Source: Callipepla californica brunnescens (lineage: Eukaryota > Chordata > Aves > Galliformes > Odontophoridae). From it: DNA of 64,000 bases. How positions within the stretch are numbered: the stretch's first letter is position 1; each line of letters begins with the position of its first letter. The notes below the pieces were generated by a model. The model saw only the letters and a list, made by a program, of their open reading frames with translations, was not told the DNA's origin and ran no database searches. The stretch spans positions 563,001 to 627,000 of the forward strand of contig JALIRH010000040.1 in the NCBI GenBank assembly GCA_023055505.1. Reading direction: 5' to 3'. This document shows positions 27,233-40,191 of this stretch, in pieces. The position numbers and the translations under genes were made by a program.

Positions 27233-28244
27233 ATCTACCTTGTGCAAGTGTTCCCATTGAAATCTGTGGGGTAAGAAAAGTGGGAGAGGATGTTTCTTAG
27301 GAGCAACTTCTCTCTCCCTGCAGGGGCCAAGTGTCCCCTGTAACCCCTACGTGAGCTGCCTCTTCCACGTCATGTTACTGCATAATTAAGAGTTCATCCA
27401 CTTGGGGCAATTAAGTCAGGTAATTTAGTTGGCTTTTTCCCCCTCTGTCAGATTAATCTCTTAGATGTAGCGCTAGAATTCTGATTTTTTTTTTTTTAAT
27501 TCATCTTCTAAAAACTCATTTTCTGTCCCTGTGTGTTGGGACCCTGGCTCAAAATAACAGCAGTGTAGCAGAAAAAGCCAAGCTGCTCCCGCTGGAGAAA
27601 AGCCAGTGTTGTTACTTGAAATGTACTGTGAATTGATAGGATCTGGCTGCCTTAGTGACTTGAAAGACATTTTTAATCTCTTTAAACTGGAAGCTAGCCA
27701 AATTTTTACCTTCTGAGAGTGCTGGGATTTATCATGCGTCTGGAAAGGGAGTTGGTGCATAGCTGCAGCCCAGTGCTGCCTGTGGGTCCCACTGAGGCTA
27801 GGTGTTCCCAGACCTGCCTTGTGCATCCTGGGGATCTGCACAGGCTGGGGCATTCCTGGAACTGCCCAGTCCCTTGCCTTCCTCCATCAAAATGTCTTCC
27901 ATAGTAGCAATAAATACTCCGCAAGGCATGCCTTCCTTCCCCTGAAATAACCAAGCGAGGGGATGATTTGACCACAAGAACAGACTCTCCTCGTGGTAAT
28001 ACATTATCCAGGTCTGGAACTAAAAGTCTTTTACAAGCAATTTTTTTTTTCTGTGTTTGTTTCCAACCAAAAAGCTGTCCCTGGTGAACCAAAATAACCG
28101 CGTGTATGCACAAATATATTGGTGCATATGTCTGAGGCCTATTGGGTGTGCACACCTCTCAAAATCAGATGCAATGTTAAACACTTGGTGCTGGAGAGCT
28201 TAGTGTTGAGTTTTGGCTGAGGGAGTGTCACAGTGGATACAGGC

Positions 28245-28611
28245 TCTGGTCCACCACTGCTGGACAAAGCTGTAAAATTAATTTAATAATCAGAGCCTTC
28301 ACTGTCACAGTAGTTTAAATTGCTATTAGTTATCTTGTCAGTACAGGCTGATAAATAATGCCTGGTGCATACTGCTCCCTGTCTGGCACCTTGCAAGTAC
28401 AAGGATTCACCATGAGTACAACATCTCACTGTTTACTGCAAGTACTGAGCTGTGCCTTCTTCAAAGCCCAACTTGATCTACTTCCTTTGCTCTGATTTGA
28501 TTTAAAAACCGACTTCATGTTTGTGTGGAATGCTGAGAAGAGACCACTGTCTCTTCCTGCTGCTTTCCAAAATTCTGATGCAAATCCACTGGAAAATAAA
28601 CTTCTCCGTGA

Positions 28612-28648
<37 letters not shown>

Positions 28649-28659
28649 CTCCACCAATG
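28245..28659 (+). mobile_element. Candidate processed retrocopy with poly(A) tail and flanking repeats
   Basis: An AATAAA at 28,595-28,600 is followed 14 bases later by an uninterrupted run of 29 A (28,615-28,643). This is the arrangement expected of a reverse-transcribed mRNA 3' end. Directly after the tail, TCTGCTCCACCAATG (28,645-28,659) matches TCTGGTCCACCACTG (28,245-28,259) at 13 of 15 bases, like an aged target-site duplication exactly 400 bp apart. The body between has no reading frame I recognise and could be a 3' UTR. CR1 does not make poly(A) tails, so another machinery would be needed. Chance similarity of the flanks is possible. Confidence 0.4.
28615..28643 (+). repeat. A29 homopolymer
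   Basis: Twenty-nine consecutive A, the longest homopolymer in the window. See the retrocopy candidate that it would terminate. Confidence 0.95.
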
Positions 28660-31300
28660 ACATTTACATTCTGTGAATTATATAGCTGTAGATTTATCTC
28701 TTGATCCCTTATTAAACTGGTGCTTAGTCAAGCATTCATATTCAGCTTTCCTAATCTTTCCTCATACATTTGTCCCTCCAAATCCACAGTCACTTTGATG
28801 CTTTTCTCTGAGCTCCCTGTGAATGTCTTTGTTTTGGACTGTTTTTCCCTTGAGGTAATAGTTCCCATATTTTCAAGCCAAAAAAAACATGTTACTTTCT
28901 GTCCTGGATCTGTACGTTGTTCTCATTGATGACTGGAATGTTTCCAAGCTTGAGGATGCTTTGTTACTCTGGTAATGTGTGTGTTTTCTCATATAGGTCA
29001 GGACTTAACTCACGTGCGTTGGTGTATGCACCAAATTTCTTCCTGCTTTGGGCCAGTTTTTGCTTGATGTGTTACTTGTTTACAGACCTTTCGGTTCTCC
29101 TCTCTTAACTTAGCAGAACAGTTAGAGAGGCTGATCTACCTCAGGGCTGGTTTGAGCCCAGCAGGGCCTTCCTTATCTCCCTCAGCAAGGTACCTTAGAT
29201 TATCCTAGCGCCTCCACATCACAGCTTTCCTGCAGCCAGAATGCTAGAAACCTTCCCCTCTTGGAGTTCTGTGCAGCAGAGACTGTATCTAACCAAGTCC
29301 TGGTGGCCAAGCCTAATGCCTTGAGATGTCAGGGAGCACCAAACAAAAAGACTGGCAGTTAAAAATGAAGTAGAGGCTAAAACAAATACATAAATAAGCC
29401 CGTGTCTTAGTATTAGCTTTCTAATTTGTAGATTAAAAATAAAAACCCAATTCTGAGTAATAAGGTATCATTCAGAAATGTCCATGGAGTAGACTAGAGC
29501 CAAGTGCTGCTCTTCTTGCCCATGCAGGGCGGTGCTAACAGGTGAGACTATGGGGCACGGAGAGGAAGGCAGGAAAGCACATCAGACTTTCCCTCTTCAT
29601 ACATAGGAAAGATCCCTCCCTGCAGTCATAAACCTACATCTACTTTTGAAAAAATTCTGTTGTGTGCCACCTAGCCACTGGTTACCCAGGAATGAAGTAA
29701 TAATAGAAAAAAAAGGCTATTTACTTTTGGTGTTTAAGTTCTGTTAGGAGCAGTGGCCTTTTCTAAAGACAGTTATCTGGAGAAGAAATTGAGCATATTG
29801 ATTAGAGCAGACAATGTGGGTGTCCTGGAGGCCTGGGAAAGACTGCAGTTAGAGAACCCAGCCCAGGAGTGCCAGCAATGAGCTGGCTTTGCACAGTCAT
29901 TGCCTTCTATGAATGCTGCATCCCCAGATCAAACTCGCATTTCAGAAAGCTGAGCTTAGCTTTTGGTGTCTTTACCTCATCTACATCTTCCTACCATAAA
30001 CATCTGTATTCTTCACCTGTACATCAGTTCTAGTGTTGTTTCATCGTGCAGCCTCCTAGTTCATTTTCAGTAGAGATTTTGGCTGATATGACTTGAGTTT
30101 GTTTTCATACAGCTTCTGCTCCCTGCATCTCCCACAACTAATGAAATAATTCTAAAAGTCACAGCAGGTGTCATGTTAGGTATGTGGTGAATGGTGTTGG
30201 CACACTTGATTCTGCAAAGGTGCTCTTTCTAGCCCATTTACAAGACCACGAAGCCAGTAGAAGCATTAGTCTTTCACTCTCATGTAGCACTCTCACATCT
30301 TTTCCCTAGAAGACAAGCATTATGTCCTTGATCCCTCCCTAACAGGAGTTCTTGAATGTTCAGGGTGCAAAGTTAGTTTGCTACTGTCTCTGGAGCGCTT
30401 TGGGTCCTTTCCATCAGGACACTACAACAACATGCTATGGAAGCACATAGACAACCCAGGTAATATCAAACCAGTAATAGGAGGCTGAGAAATAATTTTG
30501 CTCCCTTTCCATGCTCAGAGCATTCACACCACACATGGGCCAAGTAATAGGCAGTAAGTTCTTTCAAGCATGTGATCTATGTATTAATCCCCAGCTGGTA
30601 AACTTATTTTTATCCTTTCTTTTGGTACTAACACAATAGTTATTTAGCTATATCAATAGAAAATACATGGCTAGATCATATGGAACCATTTGGTGGGTGT
30701 CTTGTTGCCAAAGAGGATCATTAGAGTATGCACATGATAGATGTATTAAACTCTCCCTCTATAAAACACTGCTTGTAATGAAATAACTGAGATTATATTT
30801 GATGTTTAGCAGAGGTCTGTAACATAGGCTTCCTATAGCATGGCTATGTGAAGAATACGAGAAAATGGAACCAGTGGCAGACACATCTGAGCTGGCAGAA
30901 ATCCACATGCTAGTAGTGCTGAATGTATACTTAAAGCAATATCATGATAGCTAACCATAAAAGCAACCCTAAAGCTGGACACATTCGATATGGAAATAAT
31001 CTGGAAATCCACATGAGGAGAATACGTTGACAGTAAACAGTGCACTGAGAGCACCATTCATGCATCTGTCCTGATTCTTTTAAAGAAAAGCTAGTGTGAG
31101 CTGGCAGTGAAAAAGCAGCAAATACTTTCTACTTAAACACAGTAGTGGACTGAAGGCTATTGTGGAAGAGTCAATGACAGAAGAGAAGCAAGAAGAATCT
31201 AAAGAGAGATGACAACTGAGGTTGCACAGCTTGAGATATAGCTTGTTAAGCTGCCCTGGAAATGAAGCCAAAACTAGAACACATTTCTTTTCTCAAGGCA

Positions 31301-31324
31301 TTTTTTTTTTTTTTTTTTTTTTTT
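31301..31324. repeat. T24 homopolymer
   Basis: Twenty-four consecutive T. Read on the minus strand it is an A tail, but no AATAAA lies within 30 bases before it. A retrocopy is therefore not supported here. Confidence 0.93.
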
Positions 31325-31629
31325 GTATGGCTCACCAGTAACTCATCTGCAATCTCCTGTAACCGATTCTCTTTCACACAAGTCAGCAAGAGTCTGCAGA
31401 AGGGCTCCCTCAGCTCATCTTGTTCATCTATTAATTAAAGTTAATTAACAGATAAGTGTCACCTGACACTTCTGTCAGAAAAGGACAGACAAGATGCCTG
31501 TCAACTGTAAAAGAAACCTTCTCCCTTCGTGGTCCTGGAGGCACAGGAAGTTAGGAACTCTTGTACTGTTACGGGAGGCTATATTGCATGCCCTGCCTTA
31601 AGTACAGTTTTTGACTGGCTATGTCTAGA

Positions 31630-31855
31630 ACTTAGAATCATTGTGGTCTTTCCAACCTTAATGACTCTAAGTTCACCAAGTCCAACCACCAACCCATACC
31701 CATCATGCCCACTAACCACGTCCTTCAGTGCCACATCCACGGTTCTTGAACATCCCCAGGGATGATGGCTCCTCCACCCTGCTGGGCAGCCTGTTCCAAT
31801 GCATCACCACTCTTTGTGAGAAGAAATTCCTCCTAATATCCAGCCTGAGCAAACT
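31630..31855 (-). mobile_element. CR1 retrotransposon fragment
   Basis: Antisense CR1: 'CTTAGAATCATTGTGGTC', 'CCACATCCACGGTTCTTGAACATCCCCAGGGATGATGGCTCC', 'GGGCAGCCTGTTCCAATGCATCACCACTC' and 'AGAAATTCCTCCTAATATCCAG'. Confidence 0.9.
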
Positions 31856-32729
31856 TGCAGCAGGTTTGACACCATGGCCTTTCTTTGGTGCTTTTCCTGC
31901 AGCCTAAAAGGCTGAATTGCAGAACATTCAACTAAGCAAAAGGAAAAAGAATTCCTGTCAGAAGAATAAAAGATCATGGAGAAAGCTCCAAAACAATCAT
32001 CAGGTTGAGTTTCTCAAGGAGGAAAGCAAAGATGATGAGATGCAGCAAATGTTTTACAGCTCTCCCATGCACAGCTGATTCAGCCACTGCCGTGATCTCA
32101 TGTGCTTGTTAGCAGGCCTGTTTGTTTATTCCAGAGATGTCATTTTGCTTTCAGGCTCGTTGGCTTAGGCTGGCTTACTACCTCTGACTCGTGAGGTGCT
32201 CTTATCTATCCAAGGGAGACTGAAATGAGTGCTGAGGCATCTTAATCTTTTATTGGAACAGCTTTTTGAAAAAGACAGCTTGATCTTCTGACTGCTGCAG
32301 AGAAACAAACACCTGTTAATATTAGTTATGTTACACTGATGATTAATCTGAATGTTGTCACTGAAATATGTTCAACTGTTCCTTAAGGTAGAACATACTG
32401 AAAAAGTTAGCCAGAGTTTGTCTTTCAAAGTTGTAATGCATTTATATCTTAAGGTTGTTCAGGTGGAATATTCTATTTATAGCGTAACATCTGCTTATCC
32501 TAGCATTATGAATCATAAAAATCCAACAAGCTTAAAACAAGCTATGAAGCAGCTATCCATGCAAATGCAATTAGAAATGTCTGCTGGTGCTTAACTTTTT
32601 GCTCATGAATTCTTTCATAAACTTTCAGACAAGATAATAAAATTTCTCTGAGCTCTGCTGTTGCTCCTCACCAGGCTGCTTGTAAACTTTTACTTGTTTA
32701 GATGCCTTCCCTACCTCTGTTGGCTTCCA

Positions 32730-32781
32730 CTTTTTTTTTTCTTTCCCTCCTTTCTTTCTCCCTTTCTTCCTCTTCTTTCAT
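32730..32781. repeat. Polypyrimidine (CT-rich) tract
   Basis: An almost pure T/C stretch of about 50 bases ('CTTTCCCTCCTTTCTTTCTCCC' and similar). It is low-complexity DNA with no nearby exon. Confidence 0.75.
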
Positions 32782-34334
32782 TAGGGTTTTACTGGGCTTG
32801 CTTCAATGAAATTCAGTGATGCGTGTGTGTGTTGCTGGATGAACTGGATGATGCAAGTTTTCTCTCATTTTAATCTAGCACTTTCACAGTCTAGATCTTT
32901 GGATGGGATGAAGAAACAAAACAAATACAATTTCAAGGTAGTTGAAAACCGTATACTTTTTTGAAGGGAAAGTAAGTAGTGAAAGTTTTCGTTAGTGTTA
33001 ATGAAGAGTGAAGAGTGCAGGTAGTTTTCTCTCAGGACTGTTGCTTTAGGCAAGATGTGGCTTTTTTAATTTGCCTAGTTGAGAAACAAACTTTTTCATC
33101 AGTGTTCCTCTGATCATAGTCTGTATCGTAAGACCTCATGTATGTATAACTTGTGCTCTCCACACCCATGAGAAAGCTACTGCCACAGATAAGCTGTTGT
33201 CCACTTTCTGATATACCCTCTCTTCCCTGTATTAAAAATACTAAAAACTAAACATCTAGGAAGAATTTAAGCTTTAGTCTAAACCAGCTGAAATTGGGCA
33301 CTCTGACACGTTGTTGTGTGTGTGATCTTCATAATCTGTATTATCCTGTAGACATCTCAAGATGATGTTTTTGCATACAACTGATCCCTTCTTTGCCATT
33401 TAACTCCTCCTTAGCCCGATCCACTTCATTTCTGAAAGAGTGTGACATCTCAGGACAGCCCAGGATCCAGAAGTAGCATCCTTTCTCTTCTATTCCGTCT
33501 TTCTGGAACCTCAGAACTCTTCCTTTTGGGATACTACTTCTGTCGTCATTAGAGTAACACTGTCAGTATCAGAGCCCTGAGCAGACTCACAGAAGACCAT
33601 AAAGGGGTGAGATTTAAGATGTTTCTTTTTCATTTCCCACTGGCTTGTCAAGTTTCCATTTGCTCAGAAAGCTGACCGTTTTATCACTTGCAGTGTTTTG
33701 ATTTCTCTTTACAAACTAATTCAGTGAATACCATTCCTGACATTCTAGTCCTATGTTCTTGACTCAGAACCTGTGACATTTCCAGCTTTGCTATTTCCTC
33801 GCTATTTGTTTTTTATACAGTAGTGAATACTTCCCTCTGCAGGAAACTCTAAGTCAGTAGCAGCTATAGCCTGTGGCAGCACTGTAAACCTGAAGTGGTA
33901 ATTCATATAGTTAAATCTACAAAAGTGGGTACTGGATTTTGGCCAGCTGCCCTAGTGTTATTGTCATGTTTTGAGGTAGTTTTCCATCAAGGTAATTCCA
34001 ATGAGTTTCACAGATTTTCATTGGCTCTTGACAGCAAATAAGTACCCTGTCACAGAATATGCTAATTTTGGTCATAAGTGTTCACAAATATTAACCTCCT
34101 TGTGTTGTTAGATGAGAGAGGGTTGGGGGAGGGAAAGAACACCTCCATGTTAGTAATACTCTGCTATGACTTTCTAAAGGAACTTGCCTTCCTACCTGAA
34201 GTGAACTGAAACATACATATGTGCCTCAACGAGCTGCAATTTGCCTTTGTAAATGCTCCTAGGTTCTTGCATGGCTAGTTTCTATCACTGTCACAAAACA
34301 GTTTAATCATTCCGGCACAGGAGTTCTGTGGATG

Positions 34335-34995
34335 AGAAGCTAGACATGAATCAGCAGTGTGTGCTTGCAGCCCGTAAGGCCAACTACATCCTGGGCTGCA
34401 TTAAAAAAGGGGGGGCCAGCAGGGAGAGGGAAGGGATTGTCCCGTCTACTCAGCTCTTGTGAGGCCCCATCTGCAGTACTGTGTCCAGGCCTGGGGACCC
34501 CAGCACAAGAAAGACACAAAGCTCTTGGAACATGTTTAGAGGAGAGGCATAAGATGATCAGAGGGCTGGAGCACCTCTCCTATGAGGAATAAAGGTTGAG
34601 GGAACTGGGATTGTTTAGCTTGGAGAAGAGAAGGCTCCGGGGAAACCTCGCTGTGGCCTTCCAATACTTGAAGAGAGTGTATAAACAGGAAGGGGAATAA
34701 CTGTTTATGCAGGTTGGCAGTAATAGGACAAGGGAGAATGGTTTTAAATTGAGAGAGGGGAGATTTAGGTTAGGTATTAGGAGGAAGATTTTCACTCAGA
34801 GGGTGGTGACGCACTGGAACAAATTGCTCACAGAGGTTGTGGATGTCCTATCACTGGGGGCATTTGAGACAAGGCTGGATGTGGCTCTGGGCAGCCTGCT
34901 CTAGTGGTTGGCAACCCTGCCCTTGGCAGGGGGATTGAAACTAGATGATCTTTAAGGTCCTTTTCAACCCAGGCCATTCTACGATTTTATGATGA
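34335..34995 (+). mobile_element. Longest CR1 copy, with decayed reverse-transcriptase C-terminus
   Basis: The left end translates to the CR1 ORF2 C-terminal region ('[21 protein letters not shown]'-like). After frameshifts come 'MIRGLEHLSYEE' in another frame and, at 34,707-34,904, a frame with 'TRENGFKLREGRFRLGIRR' and 'VVTHWNKL..EVVDVLSLGAFE'. The 3' UTR follows ('GGGGGATTGAAACTAGATGATCTTTAAGGTCC') and ends 'CATTCTACGATTTTATGAT'. At least two frame changes and internal stops mean it cannot encode a working protein. About 660 bp survive of an element normally several kb long. Confidence 0.93.
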
Positions 34996-37900
34996 GTTAA
35001 TTTCTGACATTCCTTCCCTATCTAAAAATGGTAATAGTGTGCCATTCTGAAACACCACCAGCTTAAAAAAGTACAGAGTATGATCTGTAAAGACAGTACT
35101 GTACTCAATGGGTATTACCCTGTACTACTCATGTCTTTCAAGTCTAAAACTTGATCTGCTAGCTTAGCCAAAGGCATCGCTGCGTTGTCAAAATGTGAGA
35201 CTGGAACTGAGACATAACAGTCTTGTTTTTGCAGGCTTCTTGTAGAGATACAGGTGTCGTCCTACTTCCTGAAATTTCACCCATCTTAGAGCAACTCTAA
35301 GATATTCTTCCAATTCTACACATGTATTTGCAGGGAAGGTCCTAAAAATTCACCTGGATTGACAGTGGTGGTTTAATTATTCTGTCATTTACATTTTTGG
35401 AGACAGAAAAGCCTCTGTACAAGACAAGGACAAAACCAGTAACAGTTAAGCCCTTCTGCATGAAGACCAAAGCTGTGTCAGTTGGATGGAATACTGTTTA
35501 AACAAATCTAAGCTATTATTGAGATATACTTAAATAATTTTTGCCAATTATTGCTTCTCCATGGCATTTGCAGTAGCCTGTGTGACCATGTGGTTTTGGA
35601 ACAGCTCTCACTGTGGTCCTATGTGCCAGGCACCACTCCTGATACCCTGCTGGCATCCTTGTGGTTTGAGTGCTCCTTTCACAAGGCAACGTGAGCTCTG
35701 TCTCCTGCAAATATTACAGGTTTTAGTTACTTTAATACCAATGCACCCAGCGGGGTAGTTAAGCAGGGCACACCTTTTTACTTGTTCTGACTCTTGAAAT
35801 GGCTGTGAGTAGTCTGTGGATGAACTACTTAAGTGGCAGCTCATAACAGCCTTGTTATCATAATGAAAAAATAACAGGGGTGGAAGAAGCTCTAAATGAC
35901 AAGGTTTTCCCTTTCTTGGCACTTTTTGGGGCCTACTAGAGTTCTGACTTGCAGCTACCACTGCTAAACCTTCATCTGTTTTACTTCCTCCTCCTACTAA
36001 GCTGAAGAACAAATAGCTTGAGATGTTTACCTGGTCATTATTACTGTTATGAACAGCAACTGTATTAAGAAATACAGAGAAAGATGAGATTTGTAAATCT
36101 CCTGCTTTCTTGAGCACTGCTTTTACCTTAAAACTGTTAACCTAACAATCAATACCACTTTCTATTTGAAAGCAAACTGTATGAATGTAGTAATTCCCAT
36201 TATTCTGTAGTACACTAGATGTTGGTGACAAAGGCCTTAGTTTTCCCCATCGTAACAAATAAAAACAGAGGTTGGAAGTCTTAGGCTGTTACCCTCAACT
36301 GACTTGCCAGCTGGCATTGGCATAACCACCAGCCATCAGCCAAAAGGCAGTAATAATATGTTTTTTTTAAAAGCAAGCAGACGAAAAAAGTAAGATTAAG
36401 GATCAGCCTTTCTTGTACGGGGCAAGTCTTTAAATGCACTGAGCGGGCTCAGTATGAAGGAGCACAAACACAACTCTGTTCTACTAAAGTCCGCAAACTC
36501 TACTTCTACAGGGACTTTTAGTTTCTATGGCGATCTTAAAGCAGGATGATTCTAATATGGTTATGCAATAGTGCTGCAAAATATGCAAGAACTATGTTCT
36601 CTCTCTGTTGCAACACTTTGAAAAGAAATGCATGGGATTTTACAAAAGGCTAATAGGCTCTGGTGAGACTTTTATAAATACAAAAAATATATTCACATTT
36701 TTGAACACTAATTATAGAGACTTTTAACAACATATCCTAAATAATGTCCAAAAACACTGAATGAGAGCAACCTACTGCTACTGCTGGTTCAGCTGCTTTT
36801 CTTACAACTTCGCTCTGATCTAGAAAACAAAGACTTGTGGCTGAAGGTTGTGTTTGGCTTGCATCCTCCCAGTACTTGTTCCATGGAACTGTTTGATCAT
36901 GCTTGTGTACAGTCAAACTTACAGGGAATACTTAAAATAACTGTGAAGGTACCTGTTCGTGTTAGTAATGATGACAGTTGCTGGCTTGTGGCAAACTTAC
37001 TGTTCTGTTTTCCTTTTTGTTTTACTTTGGACTTCTTTTGCATAATAATCCTTCATGTATGAGTGCGTTACAATCCAAACAGCCCCAGATTTTCTGCAAT
37101 ACTGGTCACCTCTTTGCCCCCATCACCCAAGGGTATTCATTTGGGTACTATGCAACTTCACTTTAGTTTGTGACACAGCTTCCTTAACGAGCCAAGAACA
37201 CAAAGCACACCCAAACTTCCATTAAAGGAAGAAAGAACGTTGTTTTATCACGTCTTTCTTGCACACACAAGAAGTCTGCTGTGTTTTCAGGGTATTTTTA
37301 AAGATGCCTATTTGAAAACCTTGTAATGAAAACATGGAACTCAAAAGACCTAGGGCAGACAAAAAACAAAGCTCACTGCAGTTGTTTGTAAACTGCAATT
37401 CTCAGGCTGACAGGCACAAGGACTTGGAAATTAGCTCCCCTATACCTATCAGTGTAACACTGTGTTATTCTACCTAACGCTGATTTTTGTCTTGGCCTCA
37501 GGGACTTCATTTAAGCTTGAAATAAAGCAAGCCCCCTCTTCTTTCCTCCCACCCGAACTTCATAGGAAACAGTAAGCCACTAAATTCAACTTCATGCTCA
37601 GCAAAGCACCTCAAACTGGAGCCTTTGGCCAAAGTTTAGTAGAAAAAGCAGAGTGAATCCTACAGAATCAGTTTGCAAATGTAGTACATGTAAGATTCTA
37701 GTACTTAAGTACACACACCAAACGCTAACAGCATAAATTTAATATTCAAATTCAAGTGAATAATTAAAACACTATATTACACATTAAAATTTACAACACT
37801 TCAAACAACTATGTAGCTATTATTAAATACAATTAACATTTAGGTAGATCCAAAAAGGCAATATATTGATGAAACATGTCCAACTGTAATATTTGACCGT

Positions 37901-40026
37901 GTTAAGAAAAATATTTAACTTAAAGCACTCAGTTACATTTTCTTTTCCCTTGTTTTTTTCCCCCCAACAAAATTTCAGGTTAAAAAAAAAAAAAAGAATA
38001 AATAAAAGCTTACAACCATTACTTGTACATTAGATTCTTGGTCAGGAGCCAAAAGCACATACCAGGTTTAAAAAGGAGATGGATCCACTTTTATTCTTAA
38101 AACAAAGCAACAAATTATATAAGGAAATCTTTGGTGGAAATGTTCTTCCTATAAAATCTGCACTGCTACAGAAACGAATAACTTTGAGTGTGGTATTTAC
38201 ATTTAGTATTACAGCTAGTAACAAGAATATTAGAAATTATTTTTATGTTTGAAAAGGCAACATTGCTGTCGTTGTCTTTTCAGTGTTTACTATTACTTGC
38301 AACACAATCTTAAAAAACACTCTGCATGAAACTTGGAATACAACGGGCAAGGAGTCATAATGAACTATTTCAACACTAAAAATAGGCTACTGTTGTATAA
38401 ATTATTATAGGCAATGAAATCTAAAACAAATTACCTTCATAACAAACAATCTAATTAAAACAACTGCACTAATCTTCAAAATTGAAAGTTTAAAACATGC
38501 TTTTGAAATACCCTTCAACAGGTACCATGTAATCTGAACTTCCAGTAAAAATGCATCAGTGCGGTGCTCTTCCTTTCGTGGTGAGATTCAGAAGAAGTAA
38601 CAAACACCAATTTTTTCAACCCCTTTACTATGTTGTTCAGGGCAATTCAAGCCAAATCGGGTGTACTTCCCTTGCCTGCAGGAAGAGGTGGGGAGGAGGG
38701 AAGAAAAACAGACTTTCAGCAAGCATACTGCATTCCCTATTCAAAGATGGATTTAAGATATGCATGCAATGAAAACCGTATCCCATGGCTGCTTTCCTCT
38801 CTTTCCTCTGTATCCCTAACACCAACTCAAATCCTTAAGTAAATTTTTCAGTCAACAGTTAAAGCAACATCAGATAGGAGCTAACAGAAAACAGCCCAAC
38901 CTTCTTCTATCTTTCCTTTTCTCTAAGTTCTCCTACACAGGGCTAGATGTAAAAGTTTACATTCCCTGTCTGTAAGCAGCAGGGACAGAAAAATACTAAT
39001 CTTCAGGACAAATCCTGGGTAAGATTAGAAGCTTCCAGCAGCAAAGTTAACACTGAGCGTTGATTTAGCTTCCCTTATAAGCTTTTAAAACTGATCCCAT
39101 GACACTAAAACAGTAATCTCCATTTTAGACATGAAAGAGGCCTCAGCAGTGACAGATATCCACACATTACTTAAATTCATTACTTAAATTTCTGCAAATC
39201 AAGGAAGGAACAATGTCTTTCTTTTATATGAAAGTGGCTATCCAATGAAATAGTCCAAATATCACCACAATAACAACTCCAGCTCTTAATATCAATCTAA
39301 ACCTGGAAGCTGGACCTGTTAAGTGATTCCAAGTATGTGAAATATAATTCCTTTTTTGCCTGCATACACCATTATAACTGACACCACTTAATACATTATT
39401 TTACAGTAGACCTACCTACCTATGTACCTATGAAATGGAATTACAGGAACCAAACAGAAGCTAGCATGCTTCCACAAGAAAATATACTACCCAATTTCTG
39501 AGAAAAATTTCTAGTCAAGATTTTTTTTGTTTGGTTGTTGTTGTTTTTTTTTTGTTTGTTTGCTTTACTATCTCCTGTTCATCTTTCAACGAAATTCAGC
39601 TTGTTTTACTCGAGTCATTTTCAAAATATCCAGGTGACACCAAGTGGAACGATGTTGAACTGCAGTCTGCTCGGGACTACTGTACACGCAAGTATTATTA
39701 ACTACAGAAATATCTTTTAGAAAACAGTGTTTTGCTCTAGGTACAGGAAATCATCATGTGATTAGCGAGAGAATAGCCAGATTTTAGGCATCTTGCTTAC
39801 AGTGTAGATTAAAAATAATAAACAAATAACCTGTTTTACCTTACAGCACTTACAACAATTCACAAAAGAAAGAGCACAACACACACTTTTAATTTTTTTA
39901 AGCTTTAAGCTTGTTTGCACTCTAGATTTAACCACAGCTGTGAAATCACTCTCAGACCAACCTCCCCTCCTCCTAGTTGTTTCTGGGTTTCTTTCCTAGC
40001 TGAGAATAGGAGAGAAAAATCTAAGC

Positions 40027-40044
40027 TTTTTTTTTTTTTTTTTT
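40027..40044. repeat. T18 homopolymer
   Basis: Eighteen T in a row just left of the 26-bp purine tandem repeat. Confidence 0.9.
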
Positions 40045-40113
40045 GCACTAAGGAAAGGATTGCTTACATTTCACAGTCAAGTCTAAATTAAGTCTGCTAC
40101 AAACTGCACTTAG

Positions 40114-40191
40114 GAAAGAAAGAGAGGAGAAGAAGAAAAGAAAGAAAGAGAGGAGAAGAAGAAAAGAAAGAAAGAGAGGAGAAGAAGAAAA
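40114..40191. repeat. Perfect 26-bp purine tandem repeat, three copies
   Basis: The all-purine unit GAAAGAAAGAGAGGAGAAGAAGAAAA is repeated three times without a mismatch (40,114-40,139, 40,140-40,165, 40,166-40,191). Read in the RBM46 sense it is a polypyrimidine tract about 0.8 kb past exon 3. Confidence 0.95.

Larger units (their letters stand above)
23295..28244. other. Intergenic DNA with CR1 pieces, no gene recognised
   Basis: CR1 fragments at about 24.7, 25.9-26.4 and 27.1 kb are the only supported elements. Overlapping open frames at 27,473-28,155 (126 and 149 codons, minus strand) have no recognisable domain, so I treat them as chance. Confidence 0.5.
28660..34334. other. Intergenic DNA with CR1, no gene recognised
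   Basis: No supported exon. It holds the T24 run at 31.3 kb, a CR1 fragment at about 31.63-31.86 kb and a polypyrimidine tract at 32.73 kb. The 80-codon open frame at 32,352-32,594 lacks any recognisable domain. Confidence 0.5.

Noticed and set aside
31301..31324. T24 run as the tail of a minus-strand retrocopy
   Set aside because: No polyadenylation signal precedes it on the minus strand and no flanking repeat was found.
1..36000. NPY2R, the next gene expected beyond RBM46
   Set aside because: NPY2R has a single large coding exon that would be obvious; no seven-helix receptor frame is present, so it must lie outside.
35608..36117. 169-codon open frame on the minus strand, the longest one without a known gene
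   Set aside because: No recognisable domain, no supporting splice sites or promoter, and composition like the neighbouring non-coding DNA. It does not match the missing RBM46 C-terminus.
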